Positions 55,790 to 64,000 of a stretch of DNA of 64,000 bases are shown here, piece after piece. Numbering within the stretch: position 1 is the stretch's first letter; each line of letters begins with the position of its first letter. The translations under genes were made by a program, and so were the position numbers. The stretch is taken from NCBI GenBank assembly GCA_903937385.1, contig CAIZZF010000005.1:236639-300638 (forward strand), read 5' to 3'. The stretch comes from an uncultured Holophagaceae bacterium. Its GTDB lineage: Bacteria > Acidobacteriota > Holophagae > Holophagales > Holophagaceae. Under the pieces are notes generated by a model. It was not told the origin of the DNA, did no database searches, and worked only from the letters and a program-made list of their open reading frames with translations.

Positions 55790-56020
55790 TCAGCCCTGCT
55801 TAAGCAGCCAAGCCTTCAGACGCGTGTGGAAGTCCTCGGGATGCTCCAGGTCCGCCGGCAGCAGCCGGGCGGGGTGCCCGGGATCGCCCACGACCAGGTG
55901 CGTGTTCTCGATCCCGTTGGGCAGTCGGCTTCCGTCGGGCAGAGACCAGACGGCCCCCCGACGCTCAGCAGGGATGGGCGAGGCCATCTTTCGCCGCTCC
56001 TTCTGCTCCCCTAGGCTCAT
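55790..56020 (-). CDS. Small hypothetical protein
   Basis: A 76-residue protein starting MSLGEQKERRKMASPIP with GGAG six bases before the ATG at 56020. Ends ADLEHPEDFHTRLKAWLLKQG. No signal peptide or membrane span. No family recognised, though the pattern VVGDPGHPARLLPADLEHPEDFHTRL (in part) suggests a short conserved alpha/beta unit. Convergent with aspartate kinase. Confidence 0.6.
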   Translation of the reverse strand: MSLGEQKERRKMASPIPAERRGAVWSLPDGSRLPNGIENTHLVVGDPGHPARLLPADLEHPEDFHTRLKAWLLKQG

Positions 56021-56172
56021 TGAGGTCTCCTGTAGGATCTTAAGGATAAGTCGTTCGCTGCCAGACGCCAGCCGACGCAAGGCGGCATCCTGTTGGATGC
56101 CGGAATTAAACCCTTACGCCCTATTCCGGGCATGCTTTCCAGGCCACCACAAAAAATTCTTGAGGCCCTGCC

Positions 56173-58233
56173 ATGAACCCATCCTGGTCCCCTCTCGTCC
56201 TCTGCCTTGCCACATCCCTGCTGGTGGCGGCACCGCCCCGGAAGGACCGGTCCGTCACCCTCCAAGGGCTGGACCTGCACGGCATGGACCTATCGGTGGC
56301 CCCGGGTGATGCCTTTTATCGCTATGCCAATGGCGCCTGGGAACAGCGCACGGAGATCCCCGCTGACCGGGGCGCCTACGGCGTGGATGCCGAGGTCACC
56401 GACCTCACGGACCGGCAGACCGCAGCGCTGATCAAGGCCGCCGCGGCCGCCAAGGCCCCGGCAGGTTCAGAGCGCCGCAAGATCGGCGACTGCTACACCA
56501 GCTTCATGGACGAGGCCGCCATTGAGGCCCAGGGGCTGCGGCCTCTGGCCCCCGCTTTCAGGGCCATCGCCGGGCTGCAGGACCGCAAGGACCTCGCCCA
56601 CTTCCTCGGCACCACCCTGCGGGCTGACGTGGATGTGCTGAACGCCACCCACATCGAGACCCAAAACCTCTTCGGCCTCTGGGTGGCCCAGGACCTCGAC
56701 AATCCCACCCGCTACGCGCCCTTCCTCCTGCAGGGCGGACTGGGTCTCCCCGAGCGCAGCTACTACCTGGATCCCTCCAAGGGCATGGCCGAGATCCGGG
56801 CCCAGTATCTGGCCCATGTGACGGCGATGCTCAAGCTGGCGGGTGAGTCCGATGCCCCTGACAAGGCCGCGGCCATCCTGGAGCTGGAGACCCGCATGGC
56901 CAAGGCTCACGTGAGCCGGGAAGCCACCGGCGACGTGCTGAAGGGGAACAACCACTGGACCCGGGCCGAGTTCAGCACCAAGGCTCCGGGCCTGGACTGG
57001 GAGGCGTTCTTCGCCGCCGCGGGGCTCACCCGGCCCAAGGTGTTCGTGGTCTGGCAGCCCACCGCGGTCACAGGTCTCTCGGCCCTGGTGGCAGAGGCGC
57101 CCCTCGCCACCTGGAAGGCCTACCTCATCTTCCACGCCATCCAGGGCAGGGCCCGGGTGCTTCCCAAGGCCGTGGAGGACCAGTCTTTTTCCTTCTATGG
57201 CAAGGTGCTGAGCGGAGCCACCAAGCCCCGTGAGCGCTGGGTCCACGGGGTGGCCGCCACCAACCACGCCCTCGGCGAGGCCGTGGGCAAGGCCTACGTG
57301 GCGCGGCACTTCCCCCCGGCCGAGAAGGCCCGGGCCCAGCAGATGGTGGCGAACCTCATCGCCGCCTTTCGGAGCCGCATCCAGCAACTGGACTGGATGA
57401 CTCCGGCGACCAAGGCCAAGGCCCTGGCCAAGCTCGCCACCTTGAAGGTGGGCGTGGGCTACCCGGACCGCTGGCGGGACTACCGGGGCCTCAAGATCGT
57501 GGCGGGCGACGCCTTCGGGAATGCCGAGCGCGCCGAGCGCTTCGAGTATCAGCGCAACCTGCGGAAGCTGGGGCGGCCCATCGACCGCACGGAGTGGGTG
57601 ATGACCCCGCAGACGGTGAACGCCGTGAACCTGCCGGTGATGAACGCCCTCAACTTCCCCGCGGCCATCCTGCAGCCCCCCTACTTCGATCCCAAGCGCC
57701 CCGTGGTCATGGACTACGGCGCCATCGGCGCGGTGATCGGCCACGAGATCAGCCACAGCTTCGACGACTCTGGCTCGCTCTTCGATGCCACCGGCAAGCT
57801 CCGCAACTGGTGGACACCCGAGGATCTGAAGCACTTCCAGGCCTCCGCGGACCAGCTGGTCCGACAATACGACGCCTACCGGCCCTTCCCGGACCTGGCG
57901 ATCAACGGCAAGCAGACCCTGGGCGAGAACATCGCGGACGTGGCGGGCCTCGCTGCCGCCTACGACGCCTACCGCCTGACCCTCGGCGGCAAGCTCGCGC
58001 CCGTTGTGCAGGGCTTCACTGGGGATCAGCAGTTCTTCATCAGCTACGCCCAGAGCTGGCGCGAGAAGCTGCGCGAGCCTCAACTCCGGCAGCAGGTCCT
58101 CACGGACGGCCACGCCCCCGCCCCCTTCCGGCCCGCCACCGTGCGAAACCTCGACGCCTGGTACACGGCTTTTCAGGTCAAGCCCGGCCAGGCCCTGTAT
58201 CTGGCGCCGGGTGATCGGGTCAGGATCTGGTAG
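56173..58233 (+). CDS. M13-family zinc endopeptidase (neprilysin/PepO-like)
   Basis: A 686-residue exported metallopeptidase (signal LVLCLATSLLVAAPP). Zinc motif HEISH at residues 524-528 (VIGHEISHSFDDSG), third ligand Glu585 in GENIADVAG, and substrate motif NALNFPAAIL (usual NAYY position reads NALN). N-terminus GDAFYRYANGAWEQ is the M13 hallmark. Degrades oligopeptides in the periplasm or outside. C-terminal GDRVRIW is the family end (GDKMWIW-like). Confidence 0.93.
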   Translation: MNPSWSPLVLCLATSLLVAAPPRKDRSVTLQGLDLHGMDLSVAPGDAFYRYANGAWEQRTEIPADRGAYGVDAEVTDLTDRQTAALIKAAAAAKAPAGSERRKIGDCYTSFMDEAAIEAQGLRPLAPAFRAIAGLQDRKDLAHFLGTTLRADVDVLNATHIETQNLFGLWVAQDLDNPTRYAPFLLQGGLGLPERSYYLDPSKGMAEIRAQYLAHVTAMLKLAGESDAPDKAAAILELETRMAKAHVSREATGDVLKGNNHWTRAEFSTKAPGLDWEAFFAAAGLTRPKVFVVWQPTAVTGLSALVAEAPLATWKAYLIFHAIQGRARVLPKAVEDQSFSFYGKVLSGATKPRERWVHGVAATNHALGEAVGKAYVARHFPPAEKARAQQMVANLIAAFRSRIQQLDWMTPATKAKALAKLATLKVGVGYPDRWRDYRGLKIVAGDAFGNAERAERFEYQRNLRKLGRPIDRTEWVMTPQTVNAVNLPVMNALNFPAAILQPPYFDPKRPVVMDYGAIGAVIGHEISHSFDDSGSLFDATGKLRNWWTPEDLKHFQASADQLVRQYDAYRPFPDLAINGKQTLGENIADVAGLAAAYDAYRLTLGGKLAPVVQGFTGDQQFFISYAQSWREKLREPQLRQQVLTDGHAPAPFRPATVRNLDAWYTAFQVKPGQALYLAPGDRVRIW

Positions 58234-58243
58234 GAGAAGCCCC

Positions 58244-58837
58244 ATGCCTCTACTCGACGCCCAGCGCAGCATCCTCGTCATGATCGACTTCCAGGGCAAG
58301 CTGGTGCACCTGGTGCACCGCCCGGCCCTGGTCCTGGAGACGGCCCACCGCCTGCTGCGGCTGGCGGACCTGTTCGCGGTGCCCGTGGTGCTCACGGAGC
58401 AGTATCCCAAGGGCATCGGCCCCACCGAGGCCAGCCTCCGCGCGGCCTTCGACGGGCTGAGCGTGCCCACCTTCTTCCTGGAGAAGACCGCCTTCGGCTG
58501 CTGCGGAGACGCGGGCTTTGAGGAACTTCTCCAGCAGGCCCGGCCTGGCCTCGCCCCGGCCCGGCGCCAGATCGTGGTGGCGGGCATCGAGGCCCACGTC
58601 TGCGTGATGCAGACCGTGCTCGAGCTGCTGGCCTCAGGTCACGAGGTGCACCTCTGCTGGGAGGCCGTCAGCGGCCGCGGCGAGGAATACCGCCGCCACG
58701 CCCTGGACCGCATGGCCGCGGCGGGCGCCACGCTCACCAACCACGAGTCCGTGGCCTTCGAGTGGGCCCGGGACAAGAACCACCCCCAGTTCAAGGCCCT
58801 GTCGGCCCTGCTGAAGGAAGGCCAGCCCCAGGGCTAA
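58244..58837 (+). CDS. Isochorismatase-like hydrolase
   Basis: A 197-residue cysteine hydrolase. Catalytic triad candidates: Asp in VMIDFQGKL, Lys in LEKTAFGC, and nucleophile Cys in GIEAHVCVMQT. It resembles the YcaC/isochorismatase-domain group that acts on amides or vinyl ethers; substrate unknown. TAGGAG overlaps the previous stop, so it is probably cotranscribed with the M13 peptidase. Confidence 0.88.
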   Translation: MPLLDAQRSILVMIDFQGKLVHLVHRPALVLETAHRLLRLADLFAVPVVLTEQYPKGIGPTEASLRAAFDGLSVPTFFLEKTAFGCCGDAGFEELLQQARPGLAPARRQIVVAGIEAHVCVMQTVLELLASGHEVHLCWEAVSGRGEEYRRHALDRMAAAGATLTNHESVAFEWARDKNHPQFKALSALLKEGQPQG

Positions 58838-58846
58838 GAACGAATC

Positions 58847-59449
58847 ATGCCCCGCATCCACGGCCAGCCCGTCCCCGCCCTCTTCCCGGCCTCAGGGCCG
58901 GTGTCTGTGATGTTGTTCGGCGAGGCTCCCGGCCCCCGGGGCGCCGACCAGTCCGGCCTCCCCTTCTGGGGGGACGGCGCCGGCATCACCGTCTTCCGCG
59001 CGCTGGCTGCCGCAGGCCGGGCAGAGGTCCCGGAGGCCGCCTGGGAGGACTGGCAGGGGGCACGCTTCCGGAACCTGGGTCTGCGGCCCCACCTGCATGG
59101 CACCGCCCTCAGCAACGCCTACCCGGCCTGTCCCACCAAGGATGGCGAGCACTTCCACGCCCCCTCCAACCGCGACCTGCTGGCCCCGGCGAACCTGGCC
59201 CGGCTCACGGCAGAGCTGACAAGGGCCTCGGCGGGCCGGAGCGCCCCCCTGCGGGTCATCGCCTTCGGCAAGCGGGCGAAGTGGGTGCTTACCAGGCTGG
59301 AAGGAGCGCCCCCCCTGGACCTGCACGCCCTGCCGCACCCCAGTGCCCAGGGCCTGCTGCAGGGCGCCCCGAATCGGGGCAAGGGGCTACGGCTGGAGGA
59401 CCTCCGGGTAGCCTGGCAGGCCCGGCTGGAGGCCCTGCTGGTCCTCTAG
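58847..59449 (+). CDS. Uracil-DNA glycosylase superfamily protein
   Basis: A 200-residue protein with the UDG fold pattern: motif 1 MLFGEAPGPRGADQSGLPFWG, hydrophobic strand and ALSNAYPACPTK, and motif 2 LHALPHPSAQG. The first motif is of the GEAPG type found in family 4/5 and related UDGs, but the four cluster-binding Cys of those families are not evident. Activity on uracil or on another base is uncertain. Ten bases after the isochorismatase-like gene. Confidence 0.75.
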   Translation: MPRIHGQPVPALFPASGPVSVMLFGEAPGPRGADQSGLPFWGDGAGITVFRALAAAGRAEVPEAAWEDWQGARFRNLGLRPHLHGTALSNAYPACPTKDGEHFHAPSNRDLLAPANLARLTAELTRASAGRSAPLRVIAFGKRAKWVLTRLEGAPPLDLHALPHPSAQGLLQGAPNRGKGLRLEDLRVAWQARLEALLVL

Positions 59450-59539
59450 GTTGTCCATGCTTTTTCCATCCCAGCCCCAGGCTAACCCTTGTAAGATGAT
59501 GCCTTCCCCTGTGGAGCTCTTTTTCAACCTGGAGGTAAC

Positions 59540-62353
59540 ATGCTTTCCTTGCATCACCTGACGCTGCCCCTGTGCGGAGCCCTCGCCTTCACCCTGGTGG
59601 CTGGAGATGCCCCCAAGGCTTTGACGCCCCCGGCCAAGGTGGCCAGCAAGGCCAAGAGCGCCCCGGTGGCGGCCCTGTCCGCCCCCGTCAAGGTGGTGAC
59701 CGTGGAGGGCATCACGGAATACCGCCTGGCCAACGGCCTCCAGGTGCTCCTCTTCCCGGATCCCAGCAAGGCCACCATCACCACCAACATCACCTATCTG
59801 GTGGGCAGCCGCCATGAGCACTACGGCGAGACGGGCATGGCCCACCTGCTGGAGCACATGGTCTTCAAGGGAACGCCAAAGCACCCGAACGTGCCGAAGG
59901 TGCTGGACGAACTCGGCGGCGACTTCAACGGCACCACCTCCCTGGACCGGACCAACTACTTCATCTCCTTCCCCGCCAGCGAAGAGAACCTGGGCAAGGC
60001 CCTGGACCTCGAGGCGGACCGCATGGTGAACAGCAACTTCACCGCCAAGACCCTCTGGGGCGAGGACGGCAAGAGCGGTGAGATGACGGTGGTCCGCAAC
60101 GAGTTCGAGCAGGGCGAGAACAGCCCCTTCCGGGTGACTCTGCAGCGGCTCGAGTCCGTGGCCTTCGACTGGCACAACTACGGCAAGTCCACCATCGGCG
60201 CCAAGTCAGACATCGAGAAGGTGAACGTGGACCACCTCCGCGCCTTCTACGCGAATTACTACCAGCCAGACAACGCCATCCTGGTGGTGGCGGGCAAGTT
60301 CGACGAGACCAAGACCTTGGCCCGGATCAACCAGAGCTTCGGCAGCCTGCCCCGGCCCACCCGGGTCATCGAGCCTACCTATACTCTGGAGCCCACCCAG
60401 GACGGCGAGCGCAGCGTCTCCATTCGCCGGGCAGGGGGTACGCCCCTGCTCCTGGCGGGCTACCACGTGGCCCCGGGCTTCCATGGCTCCCGGAGCTACC
60501 TGGACCTGGCCGGCTCCATCCTGACGGACGCCCCCGGCGGTCGTCTCTACAAGGCCCTGGTGGAGACCAAGCTGGCGGCCCAGGTCTTCCACTTCGCCCA
60601 GGGCGACCTGGAGCCCGGCATCCTGATGTTCGGAGCCATGCTGCCCAAGGACGGCGACACCGAGAAGGTCAAGCAGGTGCTGCTGCAGGAGCTGGAGGGA
60701 CTCAAGGCCAGACCCTTCACCACGGCTGAGCTGGAGCGGGCCCAGGCCAAGGTCCGCAAGGGCGTGGACCAGGTCTTCTCGGACACCAAGACTCTGGCCG
60801 TCGCCCTCACCGAGAGCATGGCCACCGGCGACTGGCGCCACCTCTTCCTGGACCGGGACTGGGCCCTCGCCGCCAAGGCGGAGCAGGTCCAGGCCGCGGC
60901 CGAGGCGGTCCTGAAGCCCAGCAATCGGACCCTGGCCGAGTACATCCCCACCGAGAAGCCGGACCGCGCCGAGATCCCCACCGTCGTGGACATCCCGGCC
61001 CTGGTCAAGGACTACAAGGGCAAAGAAGTCATTACCCAGGGCGAGGCCTTCGACGCCACCCCCGAGACCGTGGACGCCCGCACCCTGCGTTTCACTGCCC
61101 CTAACGGGCTCAAGGGCGCCCTGCTGGCCAAGAAGACCAAGGGCGCCATGGCCTCCGTGCAGCTCACCCTGCGCTTCGGCCGCGAGCAGGACCTGCTGGA
61201 CCGCAAGGCCGTGCCCAGCATGGTGGGGGCCATGTTGATGCGCGGCACCACGAAGCACACCCGGCAGGAGCTCGCAGACACCTTCGACAAGCTCCGGGCC
61301 CAGGTCTCCGTCAATGGCTCCGCCACCTCGGCCACCGCCAGCGTCATGGTGCCCCGGGAGAACCTTGCCGCCACCCTGAGGCTGGTGGCCGAAGTCCTGC
61401 GGGAGCCCGCCTTCCCCGCCGCCGAGCTGGAGACCCTGGTCAAGCAGCAGGCCACCGGCATCGAGGCCCAGCGCAATGAGCCTCAGGCCAAGGCCATGGA
61501 GTTCATCGCCCCCCTCTTCGATCCCTATCCGGCGGGCCATCCCTCTGCCTTCCGAGGACCTGATGCCCGGCTGGAAGAACTCAAGGCCCTCAAGGTGGAG
61601 GACCTCAAGACCTTCCACCAGGACTTCTACGGCGCCGATCACGCGGAGTTCGCCGCCGTCGGCGACTTCGATGTCGCCGAGCTGCAGAAATTGGCCACCG
61701 AGGTCTTCGGAGCCTGGACGGGCAAGGCCACCTACACCCGGATTCCCGGGCGCCTGAAGGTGCCCGCAGGGCAGCGGAAGGCCATCGAGACCCCGGACAA
61801 GAAGGGGGCCTTCTTCCTGGCCCAGACCCGCTGGGCCATGAAGGACACGGACCCGGACTACCCCGCCTTCCTCATGGCCAATCACATCCTCGGCGGCGGC
61901 TCCCTCACCAGCCGGCTGATGGATCGGCTGCGACAGAAGGAGGGCTTCAGCTACGGCACGGGCTCCATGGCCAACGTCGGCAGCCAGGATCCCATCGCCA
62001 TCTGGCAGGCCTACGCGATCTACGCCCCGGAGAACGCCACCAAGCTGGAGGCGGCCTTCGATGACGAGATCCAGAAAGCCCTTAAGGACGGCTACACCCA
62101 GGTAGAGCTGGACTCCGCCCGGACCACCTGGCTGCAGGGCGAGAAGACAGACCGGCAGGAGGACCGCGCCATCACCCGCTGGCTGGGCCGCAGCCTGAAC
62201 CTCGGGCGCTCCGTGCGCTTCGAAGCCGAGCTTGAGGCCAAGGTCCAGTCTCTGAAGCTCGACGAGGTGAATGCCGCCCTCCGCAAGTACCTCCACCCGG
62301 AAACCTTCGTGGTAGTCAAGGCCGGCGACTTCGCCAAAGTGGAGAAGAAGTAG
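59540..62353 (+). CDS. M16-family zinc peptidase, two-domain, exported
   Basis: A 937-residue periplasmic peptidase with signal peptide (LCGALAFTLVAG). First M16 unit carries HLLEH at residues 102-106 (AHLLEHMVFKGTPKHP) and the downstream Glu in RNEFEQGEN, so it should bind zinc. Second unit (from about 510; LRFTAPNGLKGALLAKK) lacks HxxEH but has the C-terminal LGGGSLTSRLMDRLRQKEGFSY (in part) loop. This is a catalytic plus non-catalytic pair in one chain, as in pitrilysin-like enzymes. GGAGGTAAC precedes the ATG. Confidence 0.93.
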   Translation: MLSLHHLTLPLCGALAFTLVAGDAPKALTPPAKVASKAKSAPVAALSAPVKVVTVEGITEYRLANGLQVLLFPDPSKATITTNITYLVGSRHEHYGETGMAHLLEHMVFKGTPKHPNVPKVLDELGGDFNGTTSLDRTNYFISFPASEENLGKALDLEADRMVNSNFTAKTLWGEDGKSGEMTVVRNEFEQGENSPFRVTLQRLESVAFDWHNYGKSTIGAKSDIEKVNVDHLRAFYANYYQPDNAILVVAGKFDETKTLARINQSFGSLPRPTRVIEPTYTLEPTQDGERSVSIRRAGGTPLLLAGYHVAPGFHGSRSYLDLAGSILTDAPGGRLYKALVETKLAAQVFHFAQGDLEPGILMFGAMLPKDGDTEKVKQVLLQELEGLKARPFTTAELERAQAKVRKGVDQVFSDTKTLAVALTESMATGDWRHLFLDRDWALAAKAEQVQAAAEAVLKPSNRTLAEYIPTEKPDRAEIPTVVDIPALVKDYKGKEVITQGEAFDATPETVDARTLRFTAPNGLKGALLAKKTKGAMASVQLTLRFGREQDLLDRKAVPSMVGAMLMRGTTKHTRQELADTFDKLRAQVSVNGSATSATASVMVPRENLAATLRLVAEVLREPAFPAAELETLVKQQATGIEAQRNEPQAKAMEFIAPLFDPYPAGHPSAFRGPDARLEELKALKVEDLKTFHQDFYGADHAEFAAVGDFDVAELQKLATEVFGAWTGKATYTRIPGRLKVPAGQRKAIETPDKKGAFFLAQTRWAMKDTDPDYPAFLMANHILGGGSLTSRLMDRLRQKEGFSYGTGSMANVGSQDPIAIWQAYAIYAPENATKLEAAFDDEIQKALKDGYTQVELDSARTTWLQGEKTDRQEDRAITRWLGRSLNLGRSVRFEAELEAKVQSLKLDEVNAALRKYLHPETFVVVKAGDFAKVEKK

Positions 62354-62376
62354 CCCGAAGCCAAGGGCATCCAGGA

Positions 62377-62405
62377 AAAGGGAGCGGCCCCGCCGCTCCC
62401 TTTTC
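62377..62405 (+). terminator. Terminator after the M16 peptidase gene
   Basis: Twelve-base-pair stem AAAAGGGAGCGG/CCGCTCCCTTTT with a five-base loop, then CCTTT, 23 bases past the stop. Confidence 0.85.
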
Positions 62406-62489
62406 CTTTGGAGCAAACCGATCCCCGTGTTCTGCTGATAGTCCGCTTGGCGTTTGCAAGGACGCGGGGCGATGACGGAGGGCGGCGCC

Positions 62490-64000
62490 ATGGCACGCAT
62501 CGAACGGGAATGGCTGGCAGAACATGACGGGACCGCCCTGGCCTCGGAGCTGCACCGGATCATGGTGATCAGCCACCGGCAGGCCAAGGGCTTCGTCGAC
62601 GGCAGCTGCGTCACCGTGAACGGCGAGGTGGCCAGCAAGCACGGCCAGCGCCTGAAGACCGGCGATGCCATCAAGGTCGTCTTCGACCCCGAGCGGACCT
62701 ACGAGGTGATCCCGCCCGCGAGCAAGTTGCAGGCCGGCCCTTTCGAGACCCTGTGGGAGGACAACCACCTGCTCTTCGTCTACAAGCCCGCGGGCCTGCT
62801 CACGGTTCCCTCCGAGCTGGGCAAAGAGCCCAACCTGGCCGAGGCCATCACCGAGTCCTACCGGCGCCGGGGCTTCAAGCGCTTCAACCTCTACATCGTC
62901 CACCGGCTGGACCGCTTCACCAGCGGCGTGCTGGTCTTCGCCAAGACGCCCGAGGCCCTCCACGGCCTGAAGAAATACTTCGAGCTGCACCGCCTCCAGC
63001 GGGTCTACTTCGCCATCCTGGTGGGCGAACTGCCGGAGAACAGCGGCACCCTGGCCGGCCACCTCATCGAGCACGCCAAGTCCCTCAAGATGTCCGTGGC
63101 CACGGCGCGCAAGGGTCCCGGCGGCGGCAAGCGCATGCCCCCCGGCGCCAAGGAAGCAGTCACCCACTACCGCGTGGTGGAGCGCCTGCCCGGCCACACC
63201 ATCGTCGAAGTGAAGCTTGAGACGGGTCGCCGCAACCAGATCCGCGTCCAGTTCGCAGACCGGGGCTTCCCCCTGCTGGGCGACCAGGTCTACGGCACGG
63301 AGAGCCCCCTCCTCGACCGGCAGGCCCTCCACGCCGAGCTGCTCGGCTTCAAGCACCCCATCACCGAGGAACTGGTCACCGTCACCGCGCCCCTGCCGGC
63401 GGACATGGAGGCGGCCCTCAAGGTCCTCCGGAACGCAGCCCGGCTCACCCGCGCCAGCACCGGCGCCACCGGGGAAGAAGGCATCTTCAAGCCCGCCGAG
63501 AGCCATGAGCACAAGGTCAAGCGCGTGGCCCGCACCAAGCGCTTCGAAGAGCAGCGTGAGGGTCCCCCGGCCCGGAACCCCCGGCCCAACCGCATCCCGG
63601 TGGCCGGCGATCGCCAGGCCCGCCCCCGCCACGACGAGGGCACTGAGCGCCCCCGTCGCACCTTCGGCTCTGCCGAGCGTCCCGCCCGGCCCCGTCGGGA
63701 AGACGGCGACACCCGTCCCCGGACAGGCCCTAGCGATCGTCCCGCCCGGCCCCGCCACGACGAAGGCGAAGAGCGGCCCCGCCGCACCTTCGGCTCCGCC
63801 GAGCGCCCCGCCCGGCCCCGCCGGGAAGAGGGTGAGGCCCAGGCCCGTCCCCGCACGGGCCCCAGCGACCGCCCAGCCCGGCCGCGTCGTGACGAAGGCG
63901 AAGAGCGGCCCCGCCGCACCTTCGGCTCCGCCGAGCGCCCCGCCCGGCCCCGCCGGGAAGAGGGTGAGGCCCGCCCCCGCACGGGCCCCAGCGACCGCCC
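62490..64000 (+). CDS. RluA-type pseudouridine synthase with S4 domain and repetitive tail (3' end beyond window)
   Basis: At least 503 residues. N-terminal S4-like RNA-binding domain (VDGSCVTVNGEVASKHGQRL), then the RluA catalytic domain: VHRLDRFTSG with catalytic Asp141, YFAILVGELP, and ETGRRNQIRVQFA. It isomerises uridine in rRNA or tRNA; the exact site is not inferable. From about residue 345 the protein becomes a charged Arg/Pro/Glu tail with 42-44-residue repeats (RPRRTFGSAERPARPRR). ATG 62490 has GGAGG eight bases upstream; ATG 62472 in frame is possible. The stop is outside the window. Confidence 0.9.
   Translation, partial: MARIEREWLAEHDGTALASELHRIMVISHRQAKGFVDGSCVTVNGEVASKHGQRLKTGDAIKVVFDPERTYEVIPPASKLQAGPFETLWEDNHLLFVYKPAGLLTVPSELGKEPNLAEAITESYRRRGFKRFNLYIVHRLDRFTSGVLVFAKTPEALHGLKKYFELHRLQRVYFAILVGELPENSGTLAGHLIEHAKSLKMSVATARKGPGGGKRMPPGAKEAVTHYRVVERLPGHTIVEVKLETGRRNQIRVQFADRGFPLLGDQVYGTESPLLDRQALHAELLGFKHPITEELVTVTAPLPADMEAALKVLRNAARLTRASTGATGEEGIFKPAESHEHKVKRVARTKRFEEQREGPPARNPRPNRIPVAGDRQARPRHDEGTERPRRTFGSAERPARPRREDGDTRPRTGPSDRPARPRHDEGEERPRRTFGSAERPARPRREEGEAQARPRTGPSDRPARPRRDEGEERPRRTFGSAERPARPRREEGEARPRTGPSDR
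63645..64000 (+). repeat. In-frame tandem repeat in the pseudouridine synthase tail
   Basis: The 10-mer CCTTCGGCTC recurs at 63661, 63787 and 63919, giving periods of 126 and 132 bases (42 and 44 codons). Each unit encodes a TFGSAERPARPRR segment followed by a TGPSDRPARPR segment. The last unit is cut by the window end. Confidence 0.85.

Noticed and set aside
56467..58587. 706-codon open frame antisense to the M13 peptidase
   Set aside because: Same GC-driven shadow effect; no domain, and the sense gene has complete catalytic motifs.
60206..62674. 822-codon open frame antisense to the M16 peptidase
   Set aside because: Shadow of a clearly identified gene; crosses a terminator and the next gene's start.

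Overview
The window is a high-GC bacterial chromosome segment, gene-dense on both strands. The gene content (split F0F1 ATP synthase with two b-type subunits, many PAS and CxxC signalling proteins, bacteriohemerythrin, M13 and M16 peptidases, corrinoid enzymes) and general protein style suggest an acidobacterium of the Holophagae, Geothrix-like. This is an inference from recognition, not from a database search.

Layout. 1-3.2 kb: a minus-strand operon of two unrecognised genes and two FHA-GGDEF diguanylate cyclases. 3.3-3.5 kb: tRNA-Gln and tRNA-Glu with a terminator. 3.7-6.3 kb: a looser, partly lower-GC stretch of small single genes: a photoactive-yellow-protein-like PAS protein with a Cys4 head, a small SH3-like protein, an ICMT-type membrane methyltransferase and a bacteriohemerythrin. 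6.3-9.3 kb: a multi-PAS hybrid histidine kinase. 9.4-12.7 kb: a tiny membrane protein, SRAP/YedK, envelope lipoproteins and a YdcF-type protein. 12.7-15.6 kb: a tightly coupled corrinoid methyltransferase operon (B12-binding protein, UroD-like methyltransferase, GAF/Cys4 protein). 15.8-19.6 kb: a VanZ-phosphoesterase fusion, ysxC, ftsE and a thiolase. 19.7-23.5 kb: a DUF4097-like protein and two M16-family proteins lacking the zinc motif. 23.5-27.6 kb: purC, a TPR protein, an outer-membrane barrel, a metallo-beta-lactamase-fold phosphodiesterase and an HPt protein. 27.6-33.8 kb: atpF'-F-H-A-G-D-C. 34.0-34.7 kb: tRNA-Val, tRNA-Asp and a repeat-rich spacer. 34.7-40.1 kb: a periplasmic-sensor/Cys4 protein, a SnoaL-like protein, der, recN and a thioesterase.

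40.2-55.8 kb is dominated by sulfur amino acid metabolism. A cysteine-synthase/CBS-type enzyme is coupled to a lone E1-beta subunit. A SAM-I riboswitch then precedes an MTHFR-fusion/ferredoxin/metH operon. A second SAM-I riboswitch, with a clear terminator, precedes metY-metA-aspartate kinase. Together these encode homoserine activation (MetA carries Glu111, predicting acetyl-CoA use), sulfhydrylation by MetY, and methylation of homocysteine by cobalamin-dependent MetH. Between them lie a ModA-like protein and a coupled pair made of a cyclic-nucleotide-binding DASS transporter and a membrane-anchored binding protein. 55.8-64 kb holds M13 and M16 peptidases, an isochorismatase-like hydrolase, a UDG-like protein and an RluA-type pseudouridine synthase with a repetitive Arg/Pro-rich tail that runs off the window.

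Items most worth a second look: the Cys4-PYP protein and the related CxxC modules in two other proteins; the corrinoid operon with its sensor-like third gene; the MTHFR fusion whose homocysteine domain has lost zinc ligands next to an intact MetH and a private ferredoxin; a family of inverted heptamer-repeat elements at two intergenic sites; and several unusual fusions.
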